Shown here piece by piece: positions 6,950-17,174 of a stretch of 38,223 bases of DNA (the first letter of the stretch is position 1; each line of letters opens with the position of its first letter). The notes under the pieces are model-generated. The model was not told where the DNA came from. It was given only the letters and a program-made list of their open reading frames with translations, and ran no database searches. Origin of the DNA: Flammeovirgaceae bacterium UBA6059 (GTDB lineage: Bacteria; Bacteroidota; Bacteroidia; Cytophagales; Cyclobacteriaceae); NCBI GenBank assembly GCA_002435755.1, contig DIYH01000047.1:1-38223 (forward strand). The letters are read 5' to 3'. The translations under genes and the position numbers were made by a program.

Positions 6950-9645
6950 ATGATTCGCATGTTTCAGAGCCAGACGGTGGAGCAAGCCAAAGGCTATTTT
7001 CGCTCTTCACTGTCAAAAGCTGATTACTACATGAAGACCAGGAAACGAATGGTCGCTTTCATGGTAAGATCGCAAAGCGGCTTGGACTAGTTGAACAACA
7101 GGTAGAGTTAAAAGTCTTTGACCTTCTGTGCGACAATATCAATCCATTAACAGGGGATAATTTGACCCCTCGAACGGTGCAGGATAGAAGAGTTGGTTAT
7201 GATATCAGCTTTCATGCCCCTAAAAGTGTCTCAATTCTATATGCTTTGGGCAAAGATGATCGTGTCATTGAGGTCTTTAGGCAGGCGGTGAATGAGACGA
7301 TGATTGACCTTGAGATTGACATGCAAACCCGTATTCGGGTGCAAGGCCAAGACCTTGATCGAGACACGGGCGAATTGCTCTACGCTTACTTTATGCACCA
7401 AACGGCTAGACCCGTTGCTGGAAAAGCACTTGACCCGCATTTGCATTGTCACTGTTTTGCATTCAATGTGACTTATGACGGTGAGGAAGAGCGCTTCAAG
7501 GCAGGTCAGTTCCATGATATCAAGATGGATATGCCGTATCATCAGGCTCGATTTCAGAAGCGTTTGGCTGATAAATTATCAGGGCTCGGTTATACAATCA
7601 GGCGTACAAGGGACGCTTTTGAAGCGTCACTCGTGCCACAAAAGGCGATTGATTTTTTCTCTAAGAGAACCAACCTCATTGGTCAGGTGGCTAAAGAGCA
7701 GGGGATCACTGACCCTCAGGAACTTGATAAGCTCGGTGCGATCACGCGCGCACCAAAAAGTAAAAATCTGACGATGGCAGAATTAAGGTCGGTTTGGAAA
7801 CGGGAGTTAAGGCAGGCAGGTATTGACGATAATGAACGCGAAGAAAAAGGAACGAAGGATATTAATCTTACACCGCAAAAGGCTGTCAAATACGCTTGTG
7901 ATCACCTTTTCACCCGAGCCAGTGTTAAAGGGGATCGCCAAATTCTGTCAGAGGCAACACGCTACATGGTTGATAACGATCAAATTGATCTCGAAGACCT
8001 AGAAAAGGCTTATTATAAAGATCAAGATCTGTTCCGTATTCAAGACGGCAAAAGGGAGCTGGTAACAACGCTGCCAGTACAGAAGGAAGAGCGTGATATG
8101 GTTTATTTCGCACGGCGTTTTAAGGGCGAGGTGAGACCAATGAGTGAGAAGGGGGCTAAAGATTTACCAGATACTTTAAATCCTTAGCAAAGGAAGGCCA
8201 TCAATCATGTGCTGACCGCACTAGATCGCCTTTTGATGATTAGAGGCGGGGCTGGTACGGGCAAAACCACTTTGATCAAGCAAGCTGTCAAAGAAATTCA
8301 AAGCGCAGGAAGAAGGACATATCTCTTTGCGCCAACGGCTGAGAGTTCTAAGGATGTATTAAGAAGAGAAGGCTTTGAAACAGCTGATACGGTCGCGCGA
8401 TTACTCAAAGACATCAAACTGCAAGAGAGATTAAAAGATCAGGTGATTTGGGTGGATGAAGCCGGAATGCTAGGCACCCAAGACACTTTGGACTTGCTTA
8501 AACTCGCAGAAGAACAAAATGCCCGACTGGTCTTAAGCGGTGACCCCAAACAGCATTCCGCAGTCAACAGAGGGGACGTAATGCGTATCCTAAGCCAAGT
8601 GGCGCAAATCCCTTATCAAAATGTGAGTGTCATTTACCGCCAACCCAGTTCACAGTACAGGCAAGCGGTCGAGCTTATCAGTAAGGGCAATTTACGTGGC
8701 GGGTTTAACCAGCTTGATAGTATGGGGGCTATTCAAGAATGCGATCCTGTTGATACAGTCGAGCGTTTAAGCGAGGATTATTTAAAGGCTCGGTATGAGA
8801 AGAAATCAGCTCTGGTGATTTCACCAACACGCGAACAGGTTAAGGAAGTCACCAAGGCTACCCGTGACAGGCTCAAAGAAGATGGTCAGTTAGGAAAAAG
8901 GGAAAGAAAATTCATCGTTTTAGAAAACCTGTATTTTACCAAAGCCCAAAAGCATGACAGTCGTTTGTATGAGCGAGGTCTTGTGGTTCAGACCTATCAA
9001 AATATGAGAGGATTAAGACGTGGTGAACAGGTGAAAGTCTCTCAAACGCAAAACGGACAAGTCTTTGTTCGAAATAATAAGAATGAAGAAATAGAACTTG
9101 ATCTAGGTCGCGCGGATTGCTTTGACCTATACCGAGAAAAGACGATTCATTTAAGCAAAGGTGACTTAATCCGAATTACCAGGAATGGCAGTGATAAAAA
9201 AGGTAAACGATTTGATAATGGCAAGCTATTGGTTGTGTCGAAGATTGAAAGAGACGGCGCGATCATAGCCACTAATGCACATGATCGCGCCGGCATGGGT
9301 GTCGAATTAGGTAACGGCTTTAATAACTTTGATTACGGCTATTGTCTGACCTCTTACGCATCACAAGGAAAAACAGTCGATCAGGTCTTTATTGCTCAAC
9401 CTGCGGCAACATTTCCAGCTTCCAACGCTAAACAGTTTTACGTCTCGGTCTCCAGAGGCCGAGAACAGGTCACGATTTACACCGATCAAAGGGAAGAACT
9501 CATTGAAGCGATACAAAGAGACGGTGATCGCATGAGTGTGCATGAACTTGAATCTAGAAATATGAGCCCCATGAGAGGCTACATTCCTCAACAAGACAAA
9601 CAACCCGAACCACCACAAAGAGACTATGACGAACCGGAAATTTGA
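6950..9645 (+). pseudogene. MobF (TrwC/TraI-type) relaxase-helicase, frameshifted and with an in-frame TAG
   Basis: The relaxase nicks and carries the transferred strand; its C-terminal helicase unwinds it. From ATG 6950 (MIRMFQSQTVEQAKGYF) the tyrosine motif KADYY appears, then the frame breaks at the AA of 7034-7035. Restoring one A gives ADYYMKDQETNGRFHGK. The three-histidine metal motif PHLHCHCFAFN lies near 7435-7465. A TAG at 8185-8187 interrupts LNP-QRKAINHV, where Glu is expected; the same frame then carries Walker A GGAGTGKTT, Walker B WVDEAGML, LSGDPKQH and the C-terminal FYVSVSRGREQV of the RecD-like helicase. Restored length is 899 codons, normal for the family. Confidence 0.85.
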
Positions 9646-10003
9646 TTTAAAGAGCGAGGAACTGGCTAAGAAAACACCTCATTCAGCTGGTGTAAACGCG
9701 ATGAATGCCTACGAAAAAGACCATACAGCGGGTATTGATTTTCAACTTCTTGACGGGAATTGCCATTTCTTGCGTCATGGTCACATGCTGCATATGGAAT
9801 TCAAGCTTGAGGACAAACACAATGTCATCCGCTTGATGTATTCAACGCACACCGTCGTTGTACAAGGCTATAGACTTAAACCCATCTATGAAACCATTAC
9901 CAAAGATCAGATTTCAGCCATTATAGAGATTGAGGAGAGATACGCAAACATGATCGAGGAAACTGAGCCATGCGTAGTCGGGATTAAGGTTATTACTAGG
10001 TAA
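9626..10003 (+). CDS. Hypothetical protein downstream of the relaxase, 125 aa
   Basis: The ATG at 9626 lies inside the relaxase 3' end (20-base overlap in another frame), so the two are probably co-translated. The protein is soluble, without membrane segments, with a beta-rich centre (GHMLHMEFKLEDKHNVIRLM) followed by a helix and a C-terminal strand. I do not recognise a family. Its position makes it a candidate relaxase accessory factor, which is inference. Confidence 0.6.
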   Translation: MTNRKFDLKSEELAKKTPHSAGVNAMNAYEKDHTAGIDFQLLDGNCHFLRHGHMLHMEFKLEDKHNVIRLMYSTHTVVVQGYRLKPIYETITKDQISAIIEIEERYANMIEETEPCVVGIKVITR

Positions 10004-10372
10004 AATAACAATTGAGCATCCAAGTATGTGCAAACTGAACTTCAATAGTGCTCCTTGACAATCTATCAGGTAGTTGTGCTTTTTTATCAACAGAATGATA
10101 TTGTTAGTTGATTTCAAACAAGGTAACGTCTGGTAGATTATTCCTTGTCTAAAGAATGGGGCATGAAAGCATATAGAAACTTGCAAGCGCTCACCCTAAT
10201 GGATGAATCTATTTAGATTCTTTTTGGTCGTTTGAATGCGCCATGGAATGCTTTAGTTTTGATATAGTACGATTTAAATACTGGTTCTTGAAATTGCATG
10301 ACTTTTCATTGACAGTCCCATTTTTTGCTAATAATTAATGGCTTACAGCTTACCGACAATGGAGGAAGTATA
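10004..10372. other. Gene-free stretch before the ATP-grasp gene
   Basis: No coding region is apparent. A TTGACA at about 10309-10315 followed by TAATAATT could be part of a promoter for the ATP-grasp operon, but the spacing is short (about 15 bases). Nothing else is recognisable. Confidence 0.35.
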
Positions 10373-11353
10373 ATGACAAATACATTTATCCCTGATCAAA
10401 TTGAGAATATTAAGATGGCCTGTCTTGAATATGGGTATCAATTTGAGACCGTTGACGAACATTCGAATTACCTATGTAGAGTCCGAAAAGGTGAAAGGTT
10501 TCAGTTGTTTGGAGCTAGCTTCATTAGTTCATATCCACTTAACAGCGCTACCTCCTACAACATATCACTTGACAAAGCCTTCACTTACAAACTGCTGAGA
10601 GATTTTGGAGTGCCCGTTCCAGAAGGAGAGTATTTCTTTATCAATAATCAATTACTGGGCCTTCGATCGTCAGGAAAAGATCTAAAAGCAGCAGTTAAAT
10701 ATGCTACCGATTTTGGTTTCCCGCTAATGGCTAAACCAATCAACGGCTCGCGTGGAAACTATGTTCAACCTGTTTATGATCCAGATGATTTAAAATCACA
10801 TTTGGGTAAAATGGCGCAGTCATTTCATGCGGCTGTGCTTCAGGAGCTTCTATCAGGTATTGAGTACAGAGCATTTGTTTTAGATAATGAGACCAAGTTC
10901 ATTTATAAGAAAAGTGCTCTCTCCAGGAAGTACGATAGCAAACAATCCTTTTTGAACGACCTTGATGAGTTGAATCTTAAGAGAAAAAGTACTGGTTTGA
11001 ACCAGTATGATAAGGAAAGTGGTCACATCCAAAGGATATTAAATAGAATCAATGAGAATCAATCAATTGATTTTGGTGTACTAAATATATCCTCGAATCA
11101 GGCAGAAATTTCAGAGGTCAGTATTAATATTCCTGCCGTAATAGCCGATCTTGGCATCAAGATTGCTGAGGCGTTGCAGCTTCGTGTTTTTGCTTATGAC
11201 TTCGTATCGCCTCAAAAAAAAATTGAAGACCTAGCAAGTTTCTGTGTGCTCGAAGTCAATGGTAACCCCATGCTTCAGGCATTAAAAAGTGTTGGGAGAT
11301 GTGATCTAGTGCTTGAGATTTGGCATGAAATTTTCCACAAAATATTTGACTAA
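10373..11353 (+). CDS. ATP-grasp ligase (cyanophycin-synthetase/RimK-like)
   Basis: ATP-grasp enzymes join a carboxylate to an amine or thiol through an acyl-phosphate. I place the start at ATG 10373 (MTNTFIPDQ) because GGAGGAAG precedes it; an earlier in-frame ATG lacks such a site. Of 326 residues, about 65-325 form the fold: SLDKAFTYKLLRDFGVPVP, an ATP-contacting MAKPINGSRG (about 119-128), LQELLSGIEYRAFVL (about 156-170), and the Mg-binding LEVNGNPML near the C-terminus. The GVPVPEG stretch is typical of the cyanophycin synthetase and glutathione synthetase branch. The stop overlaps the next start (TAATG). Intact in a window where many genes are broken. The substrate is unknown. Confidence 0.75.
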   Translation: MTNTFIPDQIENIKMACLEYGYQFETVDEHSNYLCRVRKGERFQLFGASFISSYPLNSATSYNISLDKAFTYKLLRDFGVPVPEGEYFFINNQLLGLRSSGKDLKAAVKYATDFGFPLMAKPINGSRGNYVQPVYDPDDLKSHLGKMAQSFHAAVLQELLSGIEYRAFVLDNETKFIYKKSALSRKYDSKQSFLNDLDELNLKRKSTGLNQYDKESGHIQRILNRINENQSIDFGVLNISSNQAEISEVSINIPAVIADLGIKIAEALQLRVFAYDFVSPQKKIEDLASFCVLEVNGNPMLQALKSVGRCDLVLEIWHEIFHKIFD

Positions 11354-12486
11354 TGCAAGACGAAATAAGGAATGAAGGCTTGCTGATCTTCAGTTTAAAT
11401 CAGAAGCTTGTCGAACCAAATGGTGACTTTATCTGCCATGAGTCTGATGAAATAGAGAAAGATTATCCACAATTCTTTACCAAAGGCTTTAGACAAATAT
11501 TCTGGAAAGTTTTTGATAAGGCTTGGCATTTGGAAACTAAAGTGAATTTGGAGCTTGGCGGGATAACTTGTCAGCTAAAGCATCTGGTAATTCTTGAAAG
11601 CGAGATTACAGAAGATTTAGTAAGTGTTGAAGGTAAAAACTATTTTCTAGTTGCTCATGTTCATCTGATCTCGACGGAAAAAGAAGAAAAGAAAAGTATT
11701 TCTGAACTGCTTCGTAAGAAGATGGACGAAGAGAACATAACCGAGGAAATGGTTTTTGATGAATTGTCTAAACAGGTTGCCAACTTTTATGATAATAATT
11801 TCACATCGTGGTTCTCTCACTTGGACAGAAAAACGAATTCAAATAAAACGGGATTAAACATTTACAATCTTGAGCTTTACAAACAAGAAATGCTTTATAG
11901 CATCTGTTATTTAACCAGTTTGTACCACTTTGGAAAGTTGATTTATTGGAGAATAACGAGGCAACATGTCGATATCAAAATTCATGAATTAAAAAATGAC
12001 CGTGATACATTTCGGTTGCTAGGAGACATAAAACTCAGAGCTCTGAACATAAAACGGTTTTTTACTGTCAGAAACGTTTCAAATAACCCTGATCTTAAAA
12101 GATATAATAGGAAAATTAGTGAGAAGTTTAAACTCTTTCAAAACTCTCAGCATGTTGACGACATTCAAAAGTCAATACTTGAATCACTCAATCATTATGA
12201 TCAACTAAATAGCTATCAGACTAATAAAAATATCCAAAGACTACTTAGCATTACTGCATTTTTAGCTTTACCATTTACTATAATTTCTGCGCTAATGGCT
12301 ATCAGTCTACACTCTCTTGCCATTCAAAATACTGAAGTTCTGTTTACAAATAGGTCTTTGTTGTTTGTGTACTTTCTGAGCTTATTACCAATCGTACTTT
12401 TCTACGTCCTATCTCATTTAATTCAAAAAGTACGATCAATAAAGAAAGCTGAGATAAATAGGATCAGGGAGTATGAAATATTTTAG
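11353..12486 (+). CDS. Membrane protein with long helical domain and two C-terminal TM helices (CorA-like layout)
   Basis: A 377-residue protein, translationally coupled to the ATP-grasp gene by TAATG. The first 290 residues are hydrophilic and helical; residues about 296-316 and 331-352 are hydrophobic (LSITAFLALPFTIISALMAI and the next helix), followed by a short basic tail. This order resembles the CorA/ZntB cation channel superfamily, but I do not see the GMN signature after the first helix, so any transport function is unproved. It may anchor the ATP-grasp product or the enzyme at the membrane. It ends convergently with the next gene, the two stops overlapping by 4 bases. Confidence 0.6.
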   Translation: MQDEIRNEGLLIFSLNQKLVEPNGDFICHESDEIEKDYPQFFTKGFRQIFWKVFDKAWHLETKVNLELGGITCQLKHLVILESEITEDLVSVEGKNYFLVAHVHLISTEKEEKKSISELLRKKMDEENITEEMVFDELSKQVANFYDNNFTSWFSHLDRKTNSNKTGLNIYNLELYKQEMLYSICYLTSLYHFGKLIYWRITRQHVDIKIHELKNDRDTFRLLGDIKLRALNIKRFFTVRNVSNNPDLKRYNRKISEKFKLFQNSQHVDDIQKSILESLNHYDQLNSYQTNKNIQRLLSITAFLALPFTIISALMAISLHSLAIQNTEVLFTNRSLLFVYFLSLLPIVLFYVLSHLIQKVRSIKKAEINRIREYEIF

Positions 12487-13820
12487 AAGAACTGCAATGC
12501 CCTGGGGTCTTTTCCTTTTAGATAGGTGAAAGCTTCAATTGACAAAAACAGGCCCCCTGCAACTAAAACCGTGTAGTTTTCTTTCTTAGCTTTTTCAACT
12601 GCAAATTGTACTGCATCGCCTAGGTCTGATATTTTCACTTTTGGGATATTCGCTGAGACCATATTGAAAATATCATCTTCATGCGAACCGTTATGATGTG
12701 CTTTGGTACAGACTACAAAATCGGCTATTGCTTCAAGTTTGGGAACTATTTCTGAGGCATTTTTATCTTTAGACACACCGCAGACGAGAAGAAATCTCTT
12801 ATTCTTTAACCTTCTTACTGACTTCACCAAAAGATCGATGGCCTTAGGTGTATGAGCTAAATCAACGTAAACGTCTGGTAGTGTCTGGATTCTTTGAAAA
12901 CGACCTAGTAAGCTTATTTCATTAAGGACTTTTTTTACTACACCTTGTATCACTTGCTGATCGGCATTAATCTTATGCCGAATCAAAAATTGAACAAACA
13001 CTGCTACTGCAACAAGAATATTACTTAACTGGTAATCTGCACTTAAGGATGTTCTCACGTTCTTGAATTCATAGCTGAACACTCTAAAATCAAATAGCAT
13101 TTCATCATCCACGTAGGTCGACTTTTCAACACTGGCAACATCATTTATAGAAATCATTTCTGCACCTTTTATTGAAACAAATGATCGTAGCTTCCTAAAA
13201 ACGTCATGATCAATGTCTCCTGCAATAACAGTTCCCCCTTCCTTTACTATATCTGTCTTGTCATAACCGATATCTTCTAATGTATTACCTAGAAGCTTTG
13301 TGTGTTCGAGGTCCAAGCTCGTTAGAGCAACTAAGTCCCCGCCGACGATTCTTGTAGAGTCATAACGCCCTCCAATACCGGCCTCCATTACTAAATTACT
13401 AACCTTACTCGCTTCGAAATGACTGATTGCAATAGTTGTGAAAGCTTCAAAAGCACCTATAGTATCCTTAGGAAACTTTTGCTCGTATTCAGTTGATAGT
13501 CTTTGAAATTCACGAATACGTGTGTTCAAATCTGTGTCATTAATATTTTGACCATTTACAGAAATTCTCTCATTGAATTCGATCAGGTGAGGTGAAATAT
13601 ACATTCCAGTATTGGAATCCAGGAACTTGTTGAGTAAAGAATAAACTATATGGGAAACACTACCTTTTCCATTCGAACCCACTACATTGACAACTTTGAG
13701 CTTCTTGTACCAGTCCGAATTTAAAAACTCGCTACAAAGCGCTAACATTCTATGTAGACCCACACCGTTACCATACTTTGGGATTGACAATAATGCTTGG
13801 ATGTTTTTAGAATTTTGCAT
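12483..13820 (-). CDS. FolC/Mur-ligase-like ATP-dependent amide ligase
   Basis: The 445-residue protein has the whole FolC frame: P-loop VVGSNGKGSVSH (family usual is GTNGKGS), YISPHLIEFNERISVNG, MEAGIGGRYDSTRI, the conserved Lys in GYDKTDIVKEG, and the C-terminal VDLAHTPKAIDLL, where FolC normally has AHNP. FolC adds glutamates to folate; Mur ligases add amino acids to UDP-MurNAc. The substitutions and the location on a mobile element beside an ATP-grasp ligase argue for a repurposed enzyme rather than the housekeeping one. Cyanophycin synthetase joins exactly these two enzyme types in one chain; here they are separate and convergent. The gene is intact. Confidence 0.75.
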   Translation of the reverse strand: MQNSKNIQALLSIPKYGNGVGLHRMLALCSEFLNSDWYKKLKVVNVVGSNGKGSVSHIVYSLLNKFLDSNTGMYISPHLIEFNERISVNGQNINDTDLNTRIREFQRLSTEYEQKFPKDTIGAFEAFTTIAISHFEASKVSNLVMEAGIGGRYDSTRIVGGDLVALTSLDLEHTKLLGNTLEDIGYDKTDIVKEGGTVIAGDIDHDVFRKLRSFVSIKGAEMISINDVASVEKSTYVDDEMLFDFRVFSYEFKNVRTSLSADYQLSNILVAVAVFVQFLIRHKINADQQVIQGVVKKVLNEISLLGRFQRIQTLPDVYVDLAHTPKAIDLLVKSVRRLKNKRFLLVCGVSKDKNASEIVPKLEAIADFVVCTKAHHNGSHEDDIFNMVSANIPKVKISDLGDAVQFAVEKAKKENYTVLVAGGLFLSIEAFTYLKGKDPRALQFF

Positions 13821-14239
13821 GTCGAATTAACCATGTTTAGGTTCTATAAAGTGTCTTGCTACGACCATATGCCAGATTAGCATAAAGCTCTTATTTGATA
13901 TACTATAAACTTATTAAACTATAGAATTAAAATTGATAGGCACTGAGCTTATTATGAAATGATTGCATTTACAACAGTTGCGAAACGCTGACTTGCTAGC
14001 GTTGTTGAGTATACAGAACTAAAACGTTCAGATCCGGAAGTTATAGTTTAGTTTGATGACCAAGTCTTCACTGATAAAACACTCTTGGTTGTTTTGAAAT
14101 GAACGATTCTCTGCTGGTTCAAGAAATTTTAGAGATGAGATATTAGTCACCATTATTGCCCTCCTTGGACAAGGAATTGTAGCATCTTTGAAAAAATGAA
14201 CAAGTGGAATATAAAACTCCGAGCAAATGCTATGTTATC
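13821..14239. other. Gene-free stretch
   Basis: I see no coding region. A small inverted repeat AACGCT/AGCGTT lies at 13984-14003. The AT-rich right flank of the FolC-like gene (13870-13935) presumably holds its leftward promoter, but no clear motif stands out. Confidence 0.35.
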
Positions 14240-16232
14240 TTACCTCAACAGACGATCTAGTCGATGGAAGTCAGAAGTGTGTAGATAGTTTTCCATTTCC
14301 GCAATCATTTTCTTCTGTGTGGTATCGGCTATAAAACGTGACAATGGATAAGAGGTACTGTCATGTGGCAGTTTAGTATGAAAAAAAACATCCTTGTCAT
14401 TCCATTTTACAGTATCCCCTTTGAGTTTCTTGAAAAATTCATTTGTCTGCGCAAGCATTGGCGCTGATTCCGTTCTCCAGGTATTGTACAGTGCGCTTAA
14501 TGGGTGACTAAGAATACTCAACCGGCTTCCACCTTCGTCTTTGGTGTAGTATTTACTGCTGGAGTTTTGAATGTAGATCAGATGAACGCTTAAACATGAG
14601 AATTTCTTGTTATTCATGCGTAATGATGCGATTTCATTGTAAATATCGAGTGCTGTTTCAATACCTGTGTTTTCATAGTACCCGCCATCAACTAAATGTA
14701 GGTTTATTTCTTGGTCTAAGCTGTCCGTTTCTTTTGTTGCATTAAGAAGTCCAGAAAAGGTTAAGAACGGAAACCGGGCACTCAAAGACATCGCCGTCTT
14801 AAAAGGTATATCATGTCCCAAATAGTCATAGAGTTGAAAAACCAAACTGTCCGGGTCTTCGAGTTTAACCGGTGAAATCACCACACGTTGTCCTCGCTCA
14901 ACAACTGTTGAATTAATGAACTGAACGGGTAGGGTTTCATATTGATTAAAGAAGTTAAGGAATGAGCTATTAAGCTCATGCGAACCTGTCTGATTAGAAT
15001 ATGACAATGACCATGCATCTTCTAGGTATTTTGATCGATCGAGCCCATTGAAAGCACAGGGCGAAAGTGTCTGAAACAATTCACCAAAGAATATAGCCGT
15101 ATTAGCCGGTGATACAAAATCACCTCTCGTGACTTGATGTACAGATTGAATTTTATCTTCAGCATAGAGATTATTGTAAATCGAAAAACCCGCCGAACTT
15201 CCCGAGACTGTGGAAGCTGCATAGACGTGACTGAAAAACCCAGGGATTGCCTCTTCTAAAGTTTTGAGAAACCCGGATGTCCAAAACGAGGCGCGGCTGC
15301 CACCGCCTTCGCTGGCAATAATAAAGACATGTCTAGCGCTGTCCCGTACAGCCCAGGATTTGCTTTTAGCCATTTGTCAAGATGAGTAGGAATAGCTGGG
15401 GGAACTGTATCGCCGTAAAACCGAAAATCCTTTCGGCTTGAATTCTTAACAGTTGTTATCGCATTATTGTTATTACACCCAGACACGAATACAATCCAGG
15501 CAATCAGAATAAAATTAAGTGGTAGTTTGATGCGCACATCGGCTAATGTGGTCAGGACTACGAGCCAAGTTAAGATCATGAAGCTAAATCCAATAGTCGC
15601 CACTGGTTCTAAGGTATTAGCAAGACCAATAAGAACTGATCTACCTGGTAATACAGAAAATATGGCAACAACTATTGAGACCCCAATCATTGTGTAGAAT
15701 AGAGTTTTTTCGGACTTGGTTAGGTCATTCATCTCCTCAAAAGGTTGGTCATAGCCTTGGGTCGTAATACCAAAGAGTTTTTGGCTGTAGAAAAGAAAGG
15801 AACCCAGAACAAGGCTTAATGCAAATGCAGCTAACCCGCAGAAAGTACCTTTTTGAGAAGTCCAATCAATGGCAAATGTCAACAGTAGGGGGGCTATACC
15901 AATGAAACGAGGAGCCCATTCGACTACTTTTTTTAGATGTCCAGGCTTGGGGGGATTAAATGTAGGTGTTGGTTTTTTAAAGAATGTTCTGCCCAATAAA
16001 CGTGTACCAAACCAGGCAAAAACACCCCAGAGCGTAAAGCTGAGCAGGCTAAAGGTGAATGCCATACCGGTTTTAGGATCATAGGAAAGACCGTAGAAAA
16101 TATCTTTAGCCTGATCGATAGCGAAGATAAGATAATCGGCAACCCCGATAATGGCAATCGCAATCCATAACCGGCTTAGTAGTTTGAATAAATCAGTCAG
16201 AAAGACACAAAAGACAATAAAAACTTCTTCAT
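14240..16232 (-). pseudogene. Membrane-anchored patatin-like phospholipase, two frame breaks
   Basis: Patatins are Ser/Asp lipid acyl hydrolases. Read from ATG 16232 (MKKFLLSFVSF), the frame breaks at AAA 16201-16203; restoring one base joins FLTDLFKLLSRLWIAIAIIG and a membrane region with about six hydrophobic segments. A second break near 15343-15347, with one C restored, gives ANPGLYRDSARHVFIIASEG. After it come the patatin motifs: oxyanion SEGGGSRA, nucleophile elbow SGSSAG, and catalytic DGGYYENTG. Restored length is 665 codons. The N-terminal multi-pass domain fused to patatin would place the hydrolase at the inner membrane. Function in the element is unknown; patatins occur as effectors in several phage-defence systems, so that role is possible. 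Confidence 0.75.
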
Positions 16233-16351
16233 CTTGATTGAATTGGTCTAGCTGTCAATATCAGAATATTTGCAGGTTATCAAAAGAAAAAAACCAGGGA
16301 TTTCTCCCTGGCATGTTCGTAGTGTTATCTAGTCTTTAAAGTCGAGATTGG

Positions 16352-16555
16352 TCAATCTGGTTTGGGCGTATTCTTTCTCACAGTTAAGCTTATATCCTGA
16401 CCAAGGTTATTTAAAAGCAGGTTGAACCCTTCCTGGTCTTTGTGTTCCCATCCTACACCGACTTTAATCCATAGTGGTTTATCAGTTTCATCCTTTTGCT
16501 TAATGAAATAAGCTATGACATCTGGTTTGTTCGACGTGTTATTGTCTTTACTCAT
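16352..16555 (-). CDS. Small protein, 67 aa, paralogue of the gene at 6218
   Basis: ATG 16555 follows GGAGGGA at normal spacing. The core LWIKVGVGWEHKDQEGF and then LLLNNL, LTVRKN match the 73-aa protein at 6218-6439 residue for residue at the Trp, Gly-Val-Gly, His-Lys-Asp and Gly-Phe positions. No membrane segment; function unknown. It stands alone between the broken patatin gene and the RadC-like gene, without the long hairpin that heads the other copy. Confidence 0.6.
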   Translation of the reverse strand: MSKDNNTSNKPDVIAYFIKQKDETDKPLWIKVGVGWEHKDQEGFNLLLNNLGQDISLTVRKNTPKPD

Positions 16556-16633
16556 ATTCCCTCCTTCTGCGATTGGGTCAGGCGATTGTATGCGAATAAT
16601 AGAACTCTGTCAGAGGGCACTGAGGTCTAATAA

Positions 16634-17095
16634 TTAGATAACACAATCCATCTGACAATTGTCGGAAAGAGAAGTATATCCTTCAGAAGTCATAATAATA
16701 TGGTCTGCCACCTGTAGATCCAGTAGTTTACCTGAATTAAATAGTTTTGACGTGAGGTGTAAATCCTGACGGCTCGGATTCAAATTGCCCGAAGGGTGAT
16801 TATGAGCGCAAATTATAGAAGTGCACATGGATTTTAGAGCTGCTGCGAATATGACCTTAGCATTGACATGTGTACCAACGACACCACCTTTAGAAATATC
16901 TGTTATCCCAAGTACTCGATTTTGACGATTAAGATGCATGATTTTGAACTCCTCAATAAACCCGATATTGCCATCATCCCAATTTTCACGGAAGAGCAGG
17001 TAGGCATCTTGGGAGCATTCAACCTTGGGCCTTTGAGATGGTTTGATTGAATTACTGTAGCTGACTGCGATTTCTGCGACTTGTGATAGTTGCAT
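16634..17095 (-). CDS. radC: RadC-like JAB/MPN domain protein
   Basis: The metalloprotease-like signature CAHNHPSGNLNPSRQD (His-x-His with downstream Ser and Asp) is the RadC motif, with an upstream Glu (IEEFKIMHLNRQNRVLG) completing the metal-site pattern. At 153 residues it is the JAB domain alone, without the helix-hairpin-helix N-terminus of chromosomal RadC. Such short versions are routine cargo of Bacteroidota integrative elements; their role is unsettled. AAGGAGAAG precedes ATG 17095. Intact, and upstream of the broken integrase on the same strand. Confidence 0.85.
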   Translation of the reverse strand: MQLSQVAEIAVSYSNSIKPSQRPKVECSQDAYLLFRENWDDGNIGFIEEFKIMHLNRQNRVLGITDISKGGVVGTHVNAKVIFAAALKSMCTSIICAHNHPSGNLNPSRQDLHLTSKLFNSGKLLDLQVADHIIMTSEGYTSLSDNCQMDCVI

Positions 17096-17174
17096 TCACT
17101 TCTCCTTATCTTAAAGAGAAGCTACATAACGTATCAGCATATCTTTGTCAGGGGCACTATTGCCCTATATCATA

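Noticed and set aside
6720..7016. Leftward 98-codon frame over the relaxase start
   Set aside because: It overlaps the relaxase N-terminus and candidate oriT, with no ribosome site or recognisable motif.
10325..10372. Earlier ATG for the ATP-grasp protein
   Set aside because: No ribosome site there, whereas GGAGGAAG precedes ATG 10373.
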